Of a stretch of 64,000 nt of DNA, positions 35,749 through 45,934 are shown piece by piece; the stretch's first letter is position 1, and every line of letters begins with the position of its first letter. A model generated the notes under the pieces. It was not told where the DNA came from. It did no database searches and worked only from the letters and a program-made list of their open reading frames with translations. The stretch is from Rhizopus arrhizus (lineage: Eukaryota > Mucoromycota > Mucoromycetes > Mucorales > Rhizopodaceae), in NCBI GenBank assembly GCA_024220505.1, contig JAKZZE010000038.1, forward strand, positions 124,001-188,000, in the 5' to 3' direction. The translations under genes were made by a program, and so were the position numbers.

Positions 35749-37316
35749 TGGTTCTTTCCGATAAAGAATTTTTAGCTCCTAATAAGGCAATTTTACACAC
35801 AAAACCAAAAAAACTCTCATGGGTGAATGTTGTTCATACTGGCCACCAGAAGACCTCTAGTTTTATTGCAATGTCGACCAATAACTCCACTATCCAATCG
35901 CATGGTGTCGGGATTGGACAACCTGATACTAACGCAGAAATGAGTCCTTCAAACCTCAACGCGCAAGCCACCCGTCCCTTTCTAAAAGGTTCTGTCCCTA
36001 ATTCCATCTTTGTGGACATTACAACTGTTAAGGATAAGAAGATATTTTTAACTGAACTTACAGCGTTCTGTCAGGGCAATGAGCATCTTTGGGCAGTCGC
36101 AGACCAGATCCGTCGAGAGTATCAACGTTTGTATGCTGAGATCACCGTTTCCCCGACGATGTATGAGCGATTATGTACGGAGAGTCTTCAACTCCCTTCT
36201 TTCACTGACAGTTTTCATGCATTTCCGTCTCTTTCACCAAGCGCCGAATTGTTGAAAGTTACCTTGGCAGGTCTTCCTCATCAATATGGTCGTCGCGACG
36301 GAGGACTCGCTCAACTTCATTCTGACATGCAACGTAACTTATCGTCTTTCGGCCATATTATAGACAGTGGTACGATTAGAGGAACCTCTGGAATTTATTC
36401 AGGAAAAGGTTATGTTGTCTTGGAAAAGTTCCCTGAATCCGATCAGCAACACGTTGAGACTCCTCGCCCAGAACTTCAACACAATGTACATTGGGTTTAT
36501 CAACCTCTTGCTTATTCGACCTCGGCTACATCAGCTTCTCTTCTTGATGATGTGTCCATCAATGTTCACGCCACCTGGTCATCCATGAAACCCTACTGTC
36601 GCTACTGTCATGGCGATCACCCTTTGAAAGATTGTCGAGTTCGACAGCAAGCCACTATCTGCTATTGGTGTAACGAATCCGGCCATATCGCTAAATATTG
36701 TGATAGAAAGAACGTATATGGAGCCTCGGGCGTTCCCAATAAGAAAACCCGTAAAACACCCGTTGCATCGGCTACTGAGAAATCTCTTATCAGCTCTACT
36801 GATTCAGTTACTTCTCTTGATAAGAATTTAGCCGTGTCTGATAAGGTTAATGTAGAGACCACTTTACCTCTAGATGTAACACCTACTACAGTGCAAGAGG
36901 TTTCAGGTAGTCCTACTGCTCTTAAGCAGCCTGGTAGTGAGAAGTCAAAGTACGCCCGGGTTCTTCGCTCAGCTACTAATAAGATGCTGACATCTGAAGA
37001 TTCCACCTATACGAATAACAGCACAATTCCTGTTGTCCCAGCTGTTAAAGTCTGTCCACACTGTAAGAAAGAAGGTCATGTTCGTAAACAACATCGTGAT
37101 TGTGAATTCTACGTACCCCATCAAACGAAACTCTCTGGCAAGCCTCTGCCTTCCAATGAGGATACAGAAATGATGGAGTATCCTGAACCTTCTGTTCACA
37201 CGACTTCCAACGATCTAGCTAATAAGGATGATATGAGTATCGATACACAGGGAGGGATTGCCTCTGAACATCTGGTCGCACCATATAGTGGTGTTGATCC
37301 TCTACCTTCTCAATAA
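35748..37316 (+). CDS. LINE ORF1 protein, zinc-knuckle nucleic-acid binding
   Basis: 522 aa from the ATG at 35748, whose A is the last base of the target duplication. The same frame runs open upstream to 35598 across MITE and leader sequence, which I treat as chance. The N-terminal third includes a Ser/Thr-rich segment. A central domain follows, then two adjacent CCHC knuckles (CRYCHGDHPLKDC and CYWCNESGHIAKYC) and, after a disordered linker, a third Cys/His motif (CPHCKKEGHVRKQHRDC). ORF1 proteins bind the element RNA in ribonucleoprotein particles. The true start could be the internal ATG at 35872 (MSTNNSTIQ). Confidence 0.88.
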   Translation: MVLSDKEFLAPNKAILHTKPKKLSWVNVVHTGHQKTSSFIAMSTNNSTIQSHGVGIGQPDTNAEMSPSNLNAQATRPFLKGSVPNSIFVDITTVKDKKIFLTELTAFCQGNEHLWAVADQIRREYQRLYAEITVSPTMYERLCTESLQLPSFTDSFHAFPSLSPSAELLKVTLAGLPHQYGRRDGGLAQLHSDMQRNLSSFGHIIDSGTIRGTSGIYSGKGYVVLEKFPESDQQHVETPRPELQHNVHWVYQPLAYSTSATSASLLDDVSINVHATWSSMKPYCRYCHGDHPLKDCRVRQQATICYWCNESGHIAKYCDRKNVYGASGVPNKKTRKTPVASATEKSLISSTDSVTSLDKNLAVSDKVNVETTLPLDVTPTTVQEVSGSPTALKQPGSEKSKYARVLRSATNKMLTSEDSTYTNNSTIPVVPAVKVCPHCKKEGHVRKQHRDCEFYVPHQTKLSGKPLPSNEDTEMMEYPEPSVHTTSNDLANKDDMSIDTQGGIASEHLVAPYSGVDPLPSQ

Positions 37317-40300
37317 TCTTTATTAATATGACATCTTTATTGAATACTCGTACGGCATTTAACTCTCACGAAACTTTTAACCCCCCGGATATCTCTCAAC
37401 AAACAAATTCAGTTAACTTTCGAATTGCTACTCTCAACTGCCGCAGTCTTGCCAAGACGGCTGATGTATCAGTTCGAAACCATTTCATTCGCTATCTTCG
37501 TACGCGTTCTCTTGATATTTTAGCGCTTCAAGAAACTCATGCGTCGACCATTTCATTGCAAGAAACCTTCCATCTTCAATTCCAAGCAGCTGACAGTTTA
37601 TGGACTCCACACTGTGGTCTAATTTGCTTTTCTCCGTTGCTGTCCTTTTCGGATACCAGATTTAGTGTTTGTGGTCGAGTCATTACTACCTTAGTCTCAC
37701 ATACACAGAATGCCTTTGAACCTATATATATCACAGTGATTTATGCTCCCGCAACACGTCGTGATCGCTTCGTTTTCCTTGATACGCTGGCTCAAAATCG
37801 AACACCACTGCTACCAAATGTCTCATCCAGACATCTTGTCCTTGGCGATTTCAATTACACATATGCAACTCATATTTCTTCTGCAATTCCCCGTCAGGCA
37901 CCTCCTTCTTGGCTATCATATATCGATCACCTCTTTCAGGATTGTGTTTCTGATAAAGACTCTGCTCCTCAAGTGACATTTTCTAGAGGTACGTCTAGAT
38001 CTTGTATCGATTACATCTTTGGAACTCTAGACCTTTATGATTATAAAATGTCTTCAAATGTTTCTTTTATTCAACCATCTTGGTCAGATCACTTCCTAGT
38101 CACATCCAATTTTGCTCTTCGAGCTCCTGTGCATTCCACTGTTCTTGGTAAAGGCCAGTGGCGGGCCCACCCACGATTAGCCTCTTCAGAAACTTTTCGA
38201 AACCTTGTTTCAAGCACTATCGCTAACACTATGGTTTCATTTGACATAAGTCTCACTCCACAAGAAAAATGGGATATGGTGAAATCAGCCATTATACAAG
38301 TAGCCAAATCATTTTCTCGTCGCTCTGCGTTTAATCTTACCAAAGCTGAATCCCTTTTACACCGCAAAAGGGCTAGGATAACTAAACGCCTTGCTTCAAA
38401 TCCTGAACTGCTGTCATCCCTTACGCCTCAGCTATCAATTGTTGAGAGTCAGCTTGCATCCCTACAGCAGTACCATGCGGAGACCTTAGCCCTAAGGGCG
38501 GGCATTCGTTGGAGGGAACAAGGTGAAATCTCATCAGGCTACTTAAAGCGTACGGTCTCACAACGCCAGACTCGTCAAATCATGAAACAGTTGGTTCACC
38601 CAACTACCGGAGCACTATGTTCCACTCCCAACGAAATGTTAGATGCTGCTGTTCAATTCTACAGTAACTTGTATTCTCCTGAACCAATTGATAATTCTGC
38701 CATTGACGATCTGCTTTCGGCCATTCCAGACTCTCTCCGTCTTTCCGATTCAAATCAACGATTCTTGACAAACAGCTTCACTCACGATGATTTAATTGAA
38801 GGGGTCTCCCGTTGTCCTCGCCGTAGTAGTCCTGGTCTGGATGGATTACCTTATGAAATACTTCATCTCATTTTCATTCATCCTGCCTCCAAAGACCTTG
38901 TACTCCAAGTATACAATGATGCATTATCCAAGGGAGTTTTTCCACCTTCATGGTTCAGCACCTCAGTTTCTCTCCTTCCGAAGAAAGGTGACCTAAAGGA
39001 CCTCAAAAACTGGCGCCCAATTTCTCTGATAAATGCCGATGCGAAGATTTTTACTCGACTGCTCAACTCTCGCATTATCAAATGTGCTCAGAAATTAGTC
39101 ACTCCATATCAAGCAGGATTTCTGAGAGGCCGTTTCATTGCTGATAATGGGTTGCTTATGAAATTGATCATGGAGCATGCACGGCTCACATCTTCAGATG
39201 CAATTGGATTATTACTTGATCAAGAGAAAGCGTACGATCGAGTGCATCCTTCTTATCTATGTAAAGTCCTTCATCATTTTGGCTTCCCCCCATCAATCGT
39301 TCAGAGCTTATCAACTCTATTCTTCAATACCGGTTTACATATCAACGTAAATGGCTTTCTCTCTACTCCTGTCCTCCAGCAACGTGGACTCAGACAAGGA
39401 GATCCTATCTCGCCTGTTCTCTTCAACTTGGCCTTTGAGCCCCTCCTACGGCGTATTTTATCTGATCCACATTTCTCCGGCTTTCAACTCCCAAAGTCTG
39501 TCTGTTCCCCCCCACACGTACATTCAATCTCCTCAGTGAAATTGTTAGCGTACGCGGACGACATTGTCTGTTTTCTTAAGAGCCCACAAGATCTCACAGC
39601 ACTACAGCATCATCTCCATTTGTATTCCAAGGCCTCTAATGCGAAAGTAAATTTCAACAAAACCGAAGCCTTTGCACTTTCTGGTTCTCGCTCTTGCTAT
39701 CATCGCATTTGGAGAACTCCTCTTCTGCAACAACAAATACATTCTTGGCATGATGGTTCGTCGAGTCAACCCATCATTTACTTGGGATTCCCGCTACACT
39801 CCTCAATCGCCCAACGTGATACTTATTTGACCTCACTTTTATCCCGACTTGAAACAAGCCTTCAATTACACTCACATCGTTCTCTCTCATTTCGTGGACG
39901 AGTTACAATACTGAACTCCCTAATTCTCTCCAAAGTGTGGCATGTCCTGCGTATCCTTTCTGTGCCAAAAAGGTTCTTTCTCCGGCTACAATCGCAAATT
40001 TCTGGCTTTGTTTCGGCAAAACAAACTCCACGCATTAGCTTTGAAACGATGTGCTTTCCTCGAAATAAAGGGGGCTTGGGTGTCCTTAATCCGCCACTCC
40101 AACAAAGTGCGCTACAGCTTCGATGGTTACTACCACTTCTACATGATTTTCCTTGCTCTCCTACCTCTGATTTCTGGAATCACCCCTCCCTGAAATCTTC
40201 CGTCGTCTTGCCTCTCTTGGTTGACTTCCTTTTATCTCATCTCATGCCTACCGAATCACAGGAGCCCATTCAAATCGATTATCGGCAAGCTTTCGCGTTT

Positions 40301-41492
40301 AAACAATTACGTCCTAAAAAGCTAGTCCAATCACTAGATGGCGTTTTCTCTCTGTTCTTTCGTGCAGTCGACAATTTGCCTCATGCTTTCGACAAAGTGG
40401 TAATTAACCCTCAAACAGCTCTTTGTCTCACTCTAGGCGATGTTTCTGTACCATCATCTTCTTGTCCGTTACCAAATTCAATGGCTCGTTTATCATGCTC
40501 TAGTGTATACATGACTGATCCTATTTCTGGGAGGCTACGACCTAAATCTTCTAGTGAAATCTCTCTACATCCATACCTCACAAAACGCTTTCTTAAATGG
40601 GTTCGATCCGATCATATGAAGCTTTATTCCTTTTTCGTCCGGGCGTTCTTGCGTCCCAGCTCCTCGTTCATCCCGGTAGCTCACGCCCATATCGACATGT
40701 CTCCTTTCCTGGTAGCCTTATCCTTGACACCAAAACCCGGTGATCAACTACGCCTCACATCCAAACGGTACCGTCGTCTGTGTAGTCCTCTGTTGTCTTC
40801 TTCGACCCTCTACCCAGATCTTCCCCCCTCAAAATGGCTTCTTCTATGGCGCTTCCCCCTCCGACCACAAAGTCGCAACATATGGTACAGGTTAATCCAT
40901 AATAAACTGCCTTGCAAGTCGAATCTCTACCTGCCTTCTAAAATATGTCCTGTTTGCAAGAATCTGGAAGAAACACCTTCCCATTTCCTCTTTGACTGTC
41001 CTCAAAAGCTTGCCGTTTGGTCTCTTCTTTGGGATTCACAGTTTGAACAGCCGTTTTCGAAATATTCGCTACGTCGTGCACTGTTCCTCCTAGATTTCCC
41101 TAAATGTCGCTCTGATACAGTCCGTGCTCCCTCTATTTTCATTGGCATCATCTTGTTGGCTATATGGCGCAATCACTGGGCAGTTATTTTTGATAATCGT
41201 CCCTTCCTTACTGATGTCACCATTCGATATGTTAATCAACTTTTGTCCGTTTCTCTCCAAGAATCGCTACTATCAAGTGGGATTTCTCCTCTGCCTCTTC
41301 CACATTTACAGTTATCGTATCTTTCATCTTGTTGACTGCCACTAACCTGTACATGCTCGACTCTATAAATACAAAATAAGAAAAACAATTCAAAATTTAA
41401 AAAACCCCATACCAAAAACATTTTCACGTGCCATCCTTGTCTGGCACTTAATAAAAACCCGAGCTTCTAGCTCCTTATAAAAAAAAAAAAAA
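35749..41492 (+). mobile_element. Intact two-ORF non-LTR retrotransposon (LINE element D)
   Basis: A 5.7-kb element ending in 14 A residues (41479-41492) and flanked by an exact 13-bp target-site duplication. It holds an ORF1 with CCHC zinc knuckles and an ORF2 with endonuclease, reverse transcriptase and a C-terminal zinc finger, both uninterrupted. The coding GC and codon use look richer than in neighbouring genes. The layout recalls the L1-clade Grem-LINE1 elements of Mucor (from memory). It may be 5'-truncated, because almost no 5' UTR lies before ORF1. It is inserted upstream of the gene starting at 41519. Confidence 0.92.
37328..41335 (+). CDS. LINE ORF2 protein: AP endonuclease and reverse transcriptase
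   Basis: 1335 aa, no interruption, starting 11 bp after ORF1. The endonuclease/exonuclease/phosphatase domain shows ATLNCRSL (Asn37), LALQETHAS (Glu69), LVLGDFNYTY (about 172) and WSDHFLV (about 252). The reverse transcriptase has LLPKKGDLKDLKNWRPISL (about 550), QAGFLRGRFIADN, LLLDQEKAYDRV, GLRQGDPISPVLFNLAFEPL and the catalytic YADDIV (about 740). A C-terminal CPVCKNLEETPSHFLFDC knuckle (about 1206) completes the L1-type layout. Every catalytic motif is intact, so the copy may be competent for target-primed reverse transcription. Confidence 0.96.
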   Translation: MTSLLNTRTAFNSHETFNPPDISQQTNSVNFRIATLNCRSLAKTADVSVRNHFIRYLRTRSLDILALQETHASTISLQETFHLQFQAADSLWTPHCGLICFSPLLSFSDTRFSVCGRVITTLVSHTQNAFEPIYITVIYAPATRRDRFVFLDTLAQNRTPLLPNVSSRHLVLGDFNYTYATHISSAIPRQAPPSWLSYIDHLFQDCVSDKDSAPQVTFSRGTSRSCIDYIFGTLDLYDYKMSSNVSFIQPSWSDHFLVTSNFALRAPVHSTVLGKGQWRAHPRLASSETFRNLVSSTIANTMVSFDISLTPQEKWDMVKSAIIQVAKSFSRRSAFNLTKAESLLHRKRARITKRLASNPELLSSLTPQLSIVESQLASLQQYHAETLALRAGIRWREQGEISSGYLKRTVSQRQTRQIMKQLVHPTTGALCSTPNEMLDAAVQFYSNLYSPEPIDNSAIDDLLSAIPDSLRLSDSNQRFLTNSFTHDDLIEGVSRCPRRSSPGLDGLPYEILHLIFIHPASKDLVLQVYNDALSKGVFPPSWFSTSVSLLPKKGDLKDLKNWRPISLINADAKIFTRLLNSRIIKCAQKLVTPYQAGFLRGRFIADNGLLMKLIMEHARLTSSDAIGLLLDQEKAYDRVHPSYLCKVLHHFGFPPSIVQSLSTLFFNTGLHINVNGFLSTPVLQQRGLRQGDPISPVLFNLAFEPLLRRILSDPHFSGFQLPKSVCSPPHVHSISSVKLLAYADDIVCFLKSPQDLTALQHHLHLYSKASNAKVNFNKTEAFALSGSRSCYHRIWRTPLLQQQIHSWHDGSSSQPIIYLGFPLHSSIAQRDTYLTSLLSRLETSLQLHSHRSLSFRGRVTILNSLILSKVWHVLRILSVPKRFFLRLQSQISGFVSAKQTPRISFETMCFPRNKGGLGVLNPPLQQSALQLRWLLPLLHDFPCSPTSDFWNHPSLKSSVVLPLLVDFLLSHLMPTESQEPIQIDYRQAFAFKQLRPKKLVQSLDGVFSLFFRAVDNLPHAFDKVVINPQTALCLTLGDVSVPSSSCPLPNSMARLSCSSVYMTDPISGRLRPKSSSEISLHPYLTKRFLKWVRSDHMKLYSFFVRAFLRPSSSFIPVAHAHIDMSPFLVALSLTPKPGDQLRLTSKRYRRLCSPLLSSSTLYPDLPPSKWLLLWRFPLRPQSRNIWYRLIHNKLPCKSNLYLPSKICPVCKNLEETPSHFLFDCPQKLAVWSLLWDSQFEQPFSKYSLRRALFLLDFPKCRSDTVRAPSIFIGIILLAIWRNHWAVIFDNRPFLTDVTIRYVNQLLSVSLQESLLSSGISPLPLPHLQLSYLSSC

Positions 41493-41505
41493 ACATCTTT
41501 TTCCA
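41493..41505. repeat. Right target-site duplication of LINE element D
   Basis: 13-bp copy matching 35736-35748; it ends 13 bp before ATG 41519. Confidence 0.93.
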
Positions 41506-41518
41506 GATTTTACAAATT

Positions 41519-42896
41519 ATGATTCCTTTTTATGCTGAAGAACTTGGAAATATTAACATATTACGAGCAACTATTATAACTGACTGTAATTTGGCTGAAT
41601 CACTTGAAGTAAAAGACAATGTTCTTTCTTTTAATTCCACTGTTATTGCCAATCTATCCACTGTGGGTTTGACAATCTCTACTCAAAATTTGTTCATTTC
41701 TCCTGTGACAGGCAAATCAGCTTGGGAGATCAAAGTTGCTTTACCAAAGCAAGATCAACAATCAAGATCACATCAAACAGAAGTAAAGGAATGGTGGAGT
41801 ACATCAATCATGAACAAAGAATCTCAAAAACATGTTTGTAAAATCTGTCAGTCTCCGTTATTTGAGACCAACACGGAATATAAGTATAAGGATTTACCTT
41901 CAGAGCATTGGTATGAGCTAGTTGAAAGTTGGATATGCCACGAAGAAAAGCCAGAAGAACACAAGACACGTATGAAACCCATCCTTGCCAGGCCTAAATT
42001 GATTCTTGTGGGTTCAACTTACTTTTTAATTCATCCTAGTGATGTCATTCAAAATACAATAGAGATGGATTCAGTTGTTTCTAAACGTTTAAATGTAAGT
42101 ATACACATACAGTTCCTGCTGGAATCCTTCCCGTTAACCTTATTTATATAGTGGGATCGAGGTACAATCACAAAATGGACGGCTATAAGTTGTAAAAGCT
42201 GCCAGCATGCAATAGGTGAAGGACAATATTGCATGGAAGGTAAAGAAAAAAAAGAAGAAGAAAAAAGAATTGTTTGTGGTTTATGCTTACTATTCAAAAA
42301 AGATGGGCAAATACAACTTTTGGCAGTAAAATTATTTAAATACAGCATTTCTATTTCGCCCATTTTGCATGAACAACCGCAATTTATAGATTTCTTTGTA
42401 TCTGACTTGATCAATACTGCAAAAATTCATGCAACCCACAAATTTATTATTCAAGGCAGACAATCTGAACATAATTTTGCATTTGTAATTAAACAAGTAT
42501 AAAATATGTTTCATAAGCTAATAATGCAGTGTAGATTTGGTTATTTAATTGGGATACAAGCATCATTTATAATGATGTAGATACATTACTCAAAAGAAAA
42601 AGAGGTAAAAATAAAGAATTATACATAATATCTTCCTAACCTTTTTTTTTCAAGTTATCAAGGTCATGTATTTGGATTGTCTCAGTAAAGATAATGCAGC
42701 AAAAGATTTAGAAGAAATGTGGTCAAACGATAAATCGACAGATTTGCTGATTTATCCAGACTTTTATTGCAAAGAACTTGTAAATTCTTTAAAACAATCT
42801 ACTTTTATTTTGCCGCCTTTTATGAGAAAGATGGATCATCCTGCAATGCCATTCACAAGAAATTTTTCTATTGGTTTTTTAGATCGTAGAACTTAG
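41519..42896 (+). CDS. UBE3D-like HECT-type E3 / E2-binding protein
   Basis: Four exons (41519-42094, 42152-42496, 42535-42604, 42655-42896) give 410 aa. Family features are CKICQSPLF, the block LPSEHWYELVESWICHEE, the motif LVGSTYFLIHPSD, the pair CKSCQHAIGEGQYC, a middle segment with KLFKYSISISP, and the C-terminal IKVMYLDC and STFILPPFMRKM typical of the HECT_2 / UBE3D group. These proteins bind ubiquitin-conjugating enzymes and act as non-canonical E3 ligases. The LINE insertion removes its start codon from its original leader by 5.7 kb. The proximal 13 bp plus LINE 3' end now precede the ATG. Confidence 0.85.
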
Positions 42897-43018
42897 GTAA
42901 GATCCGTTAGGGGTTTTATAACAAAAATTTAGGAATCAAGTCCCCTGTCAAGTTATAAACTGTTTTAAAGAAAAAATATTTCTTGCTTTTCTTTTTTCTT
43001 TTTTTCCTTTTTGTATAT

Positions 43019-43846
43019 ATGAATTCTTTACCGTTTGAAGTGCGTGAAAAGATATTAAATAAATTGCCTAGAAAAGATTTACGTTCTGTCGCACTTATTA
43101 ATTCACAGTGGAGATTCATGTGTTACCGAATATTGTACAAATATCCCAGAATTCTATCGAGTGAACAATTATGCCAGTTTACTCGGCTTAGTCCGTATGC
43201 TCAATCGTTTATACAAGTACTTGATCTTACCATCGTATACCACTATGTTAATGATAAATTGTTTCAATGTCATCTTCAGCATTTAACCTCTCTTAAAAAG
43301 CTCGTTCTCAATCAATGTGTTCAACTATCATCCTCTACTATCCATTCTCTTATTCAAAATAATCTCTTCTCTCTTCGTTCGCTATCGCTCGCAGACTGCA
43401 AGTTATCAAAAAATACCTTGGCTCTCATCGGTGAAGCATGTCAGCATAAACTCACTTCTCTTGATCTCAGTAATACCATGATTCAACCCTGTTCATCTAT
43501 TGATAGCTCACACGACTTACAAGACCTTCTCAGTCTTTCTTATACTCCTCAACTTCTTCATCTTGATCTCTCTTACTGTACTTGGGTCAGTAACTTGACC
43601 GTGAAAAATATTGCTCGAGGTTTACCCAAACTTCAGCACATTATCCTTCAATGGTGCAGTCAGATCAAGGCTGATGCGATCTTGGAAATGGTGCAGCATT
43701 TGATGCATTTAAATACAATGGATATTAGAAACGTAGATGCGATTAGAACAGCTGAGCAAGTAGAAAGTCTGATGCGTAAAGGAAACGCATTAAAAAAGGT
43801 CCTATTTACTTATAAACGATCACCCATGATCCGGTATCCTTCTTAA
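43019..43846 (+). CDS. F-box / leucine-rich-repeat protein
   Basis: Intronless, 275 aa. The N-terminal F-box (residues 2-45: LPFEVREKILNKLPRKDLRS, then SVALINSQWRFMCYRILY) should bind Skp1. At least six LRR-like units follow with L-x-L-x-x-C/N spacing (KKLVLNQCVQLSS, RSLSLADCKLS, TSLDLSNT, LHLDLSYCTWVS, QHIILQWCSQIK). It is probably a substrate adaptor of an SCF ubiquitin ligase; the substrate is unknown. Start at 43019 is preferred over 42983 because the extra residues are a Phe/Leu run from the T-rich leader. It follows the UBE3D-like gene by about 120 bp. Confidence 0.88.
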   Translation: MNSLPFEVREKILNKLPRKDLRSVALINSQWRFMCYRILYKYPRILSSEQLCQFTRLSPYAQSFIQVLDLTIVYHYVNDKLFQCHLQHLTSLKKLVLNQCVQLSSSTIHSLIQNNLFSLRSLSLADCKLSKNTLALIGEACQHKLTSLDLSNTMIQPCSSIDSSHDLQDLLSLSYTPQLLHLDLSYCTWVSNLTVKNIARGLPKLQHIILQWCSQIKADAILEMVQHLMHLNTMDIRNVDAIRTAEQVESLMRKGNALKKVLFTYKRSPMIRYPS

Positions 43847-44874
43847 AGTATCTAATTGTTTTTTAATAAACGCTTATTCTTAGATAAAAGAAAACATTTG
43901 AAATGAAATAATAACAAAGTATTTCTTTAGTCAACATAGTCTTAGGGTTATTAAAACATAAGCTAGTATGAGTAATTTGGAAATATACACATATGTTTTG
44001 TATGCATGATGAGGATGCAGAAAGCAAATTAATAGAAATTCAGGTACAGCACAATGACAATGAAAGACTATTAGCCAATGAGAATTAACATGTCATATTA
44101 GCCGTACAACAAATTTACATGCATACCCACACAGCCCTAATCTTGATACAGGGGCAACTAACATGGAGAAAATATCAGTTTTATCTGTTTGAAATAATCT
44201 TTCCAGGAGAGAAGGCTTTAAAACGGTTAAAATTGGCTTTTCTTGTAATCATAGCCGATTGTTTTAAGATACTGACCATTAAGTATCAATAGACCTGCAA
44301 TGAAGCCATGATTGGATGGATGCCAGATTACATTAACTGGCAGGTTTTCTAATTGTCATGATTCAATATCTTAAATCGAAAAAATGCTTACTCTATGATA
44401 CCTTAAACATAATTTGCTTTTCTCTTTTTTTCTTAAAATAATCATGCTTTTAAACCGATACTTGTTTAAAAATATTTGCTCATACACTGTTTTTGTATAA
44501 TATGCACCATTTGGACTATTTTGATCGTATATCTTCATTTGCAAACTATTGAAGATAATTTAGACAATTGAATTTGCTTTATTACAATTTAAAAAGAGCA
44601 CATACAAGTTATATATTTATTTATTTATTTTTTACTATAAAAACATCTTTTGAAAAATGTTTACATTCAAAACACTATTGCTTCAAAACAATGCATAATT
44701 TTTTTTACTACTCCTGAAGAGATTTTGGCCGTCTACAGTTATGAAGTAAAGCAAGAAGTTCTCTTTTTCCACTTTCACCATCAAGACATGGTTTTGGCCA
44801 CTTAGTCGTTATCCGGATATACCAGACAGAGCGAAGGAAGTAAACGATGCAGTAGTCAAGATTATGATATATAT
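43847..44874. other. Intergenic, no supported gene
   Basis: About 1 kb of AT-rich sequence with no recognisable coding, RNA or repeat element beyond short TTTA runs near 44610-44630. Confidence 0.5.
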
Positions 44875-44945
44875 TTATAAACTAAACCAAACAATCACTT
44901 TGTTAAACAAAAATAAATGAAAAGTTTTTTCAATTTCCCTAAAAA

Positions 44946-44981
<36 letters not shown>

Positions 44982-45187
44982 GGAGAAATGTACCCTCTTC
45001 TTCCCATTGGTTTTTGAATTGATATGCTAAACTAAAGTTGATAACTGCGTCAACAGCAGCAGTTTTTATTGGAGATTTTTCAGTAACTAAAAGCAAGAAA
45101 CGGCCGATCTGATTTGTATTGTAACTGCTATACGTGTTATTTTTCTTCTTTAAGTCAGTCTTACTGGCATGAGCATTAGAAAAGGCC

Positions 45188-45460
45188 TCAATCTTGGTTG
45201 AATAGGAGCATTATTGCTTTTTCCAGCTTCGCTCTTGTTTCCGATATCATCCACATTCTCTTCCTCTTCGCTGCTCTCAAATTTTGAAGGCTCTCAATAA
45301 ATATTTCAGAGGTTTCTTGGACAATCTCCATGGCGCCAGGACTAAGCTCATACTTTACTCTCATCATTGACACCAAACTTGCTGCTACTTCCTCAGTTAC
45401 TTGTTCGGCATAGTCTTGTTCACTGAGAGATAAGTATTCAAAGCCCACGTTGTCAGCCAT
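45188..45460 (-). CDS. Small unidentified protein, 90 aa
   Basis: Single ORF starting MADNVGFEYLSLSEQ, predicted helical and charged. The region downstream of codon 60 is also open in a second frame (acidic, SSEEEENVDDIGNK) and a third frame is open at 44960-45180 (SPIKTAAVDAVINFSLAYQF). A spliced or frameshifted longer protein is therefore possible. An intron from GTAAAGTATG (within codon 34) could connect frames, but I cannot prove it. Faint resemblance to small histone-fold proteins was considered and not accepted. Confidence 0.4.
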   Translation of the reverse strand: MADNVGFEYLSLSEQDYAEQVTEEVAASLVSMMRVKYELSPGAMEIVQETSEIFIESLQNLRAAKRKRMWMISETRAKLEKAIMLLFNQD

Positions 45461-45934
45461 TGTTTGTTAATCGAGAAAAATTGGTAGTAATATTGAAAAA
45501 GTATAATTGGAATTTCGTTCAAAATTTACAATAACTAGAAGTATAACTATATTTTATGAACAAAACTTAATTCATAGGGTTGACTTTCCTCACAAGCTTG
45601 AAGAGTGCAAATCGATATTATTCTAAACCGATTGCTGCAGAATTATTAAGAGAAGCTATATAACATGTTTAGAATCATTTATCTGTTGAATGATTTTTCT
45701 CTGAACCCATATCCATTTATTTGAGATTGTTTAAAATATAATCTCTTAGCTGCTTTGAGGAATTTGTCTCGGTCACTTTAGCAACAAACTAAAACTCTCT
45801 TTAAAGGATGTTAGAAATGATTGTTTTATACTAGCAATATTGCTCTTTTGGCACATGTTCAAGGCATATATTGGTACGAAGTCAATGTAATGTCAAATAT
45901 ATATATATATTTTAAAAAAAAAGTTTTATTTTTC

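Noticed and set aside
36662..37006. 114-codon minus-strand ORF inside LINE ORF1
   Set aside because: Antisense shadow of the intact ORF1; no independent features.
45188..45460. CENP-X/MHF2-like histone-fold protein
   Set aside because: Length and the end (LEKAIMLLF) look vaguely similar, but core residues do not align convincingly.
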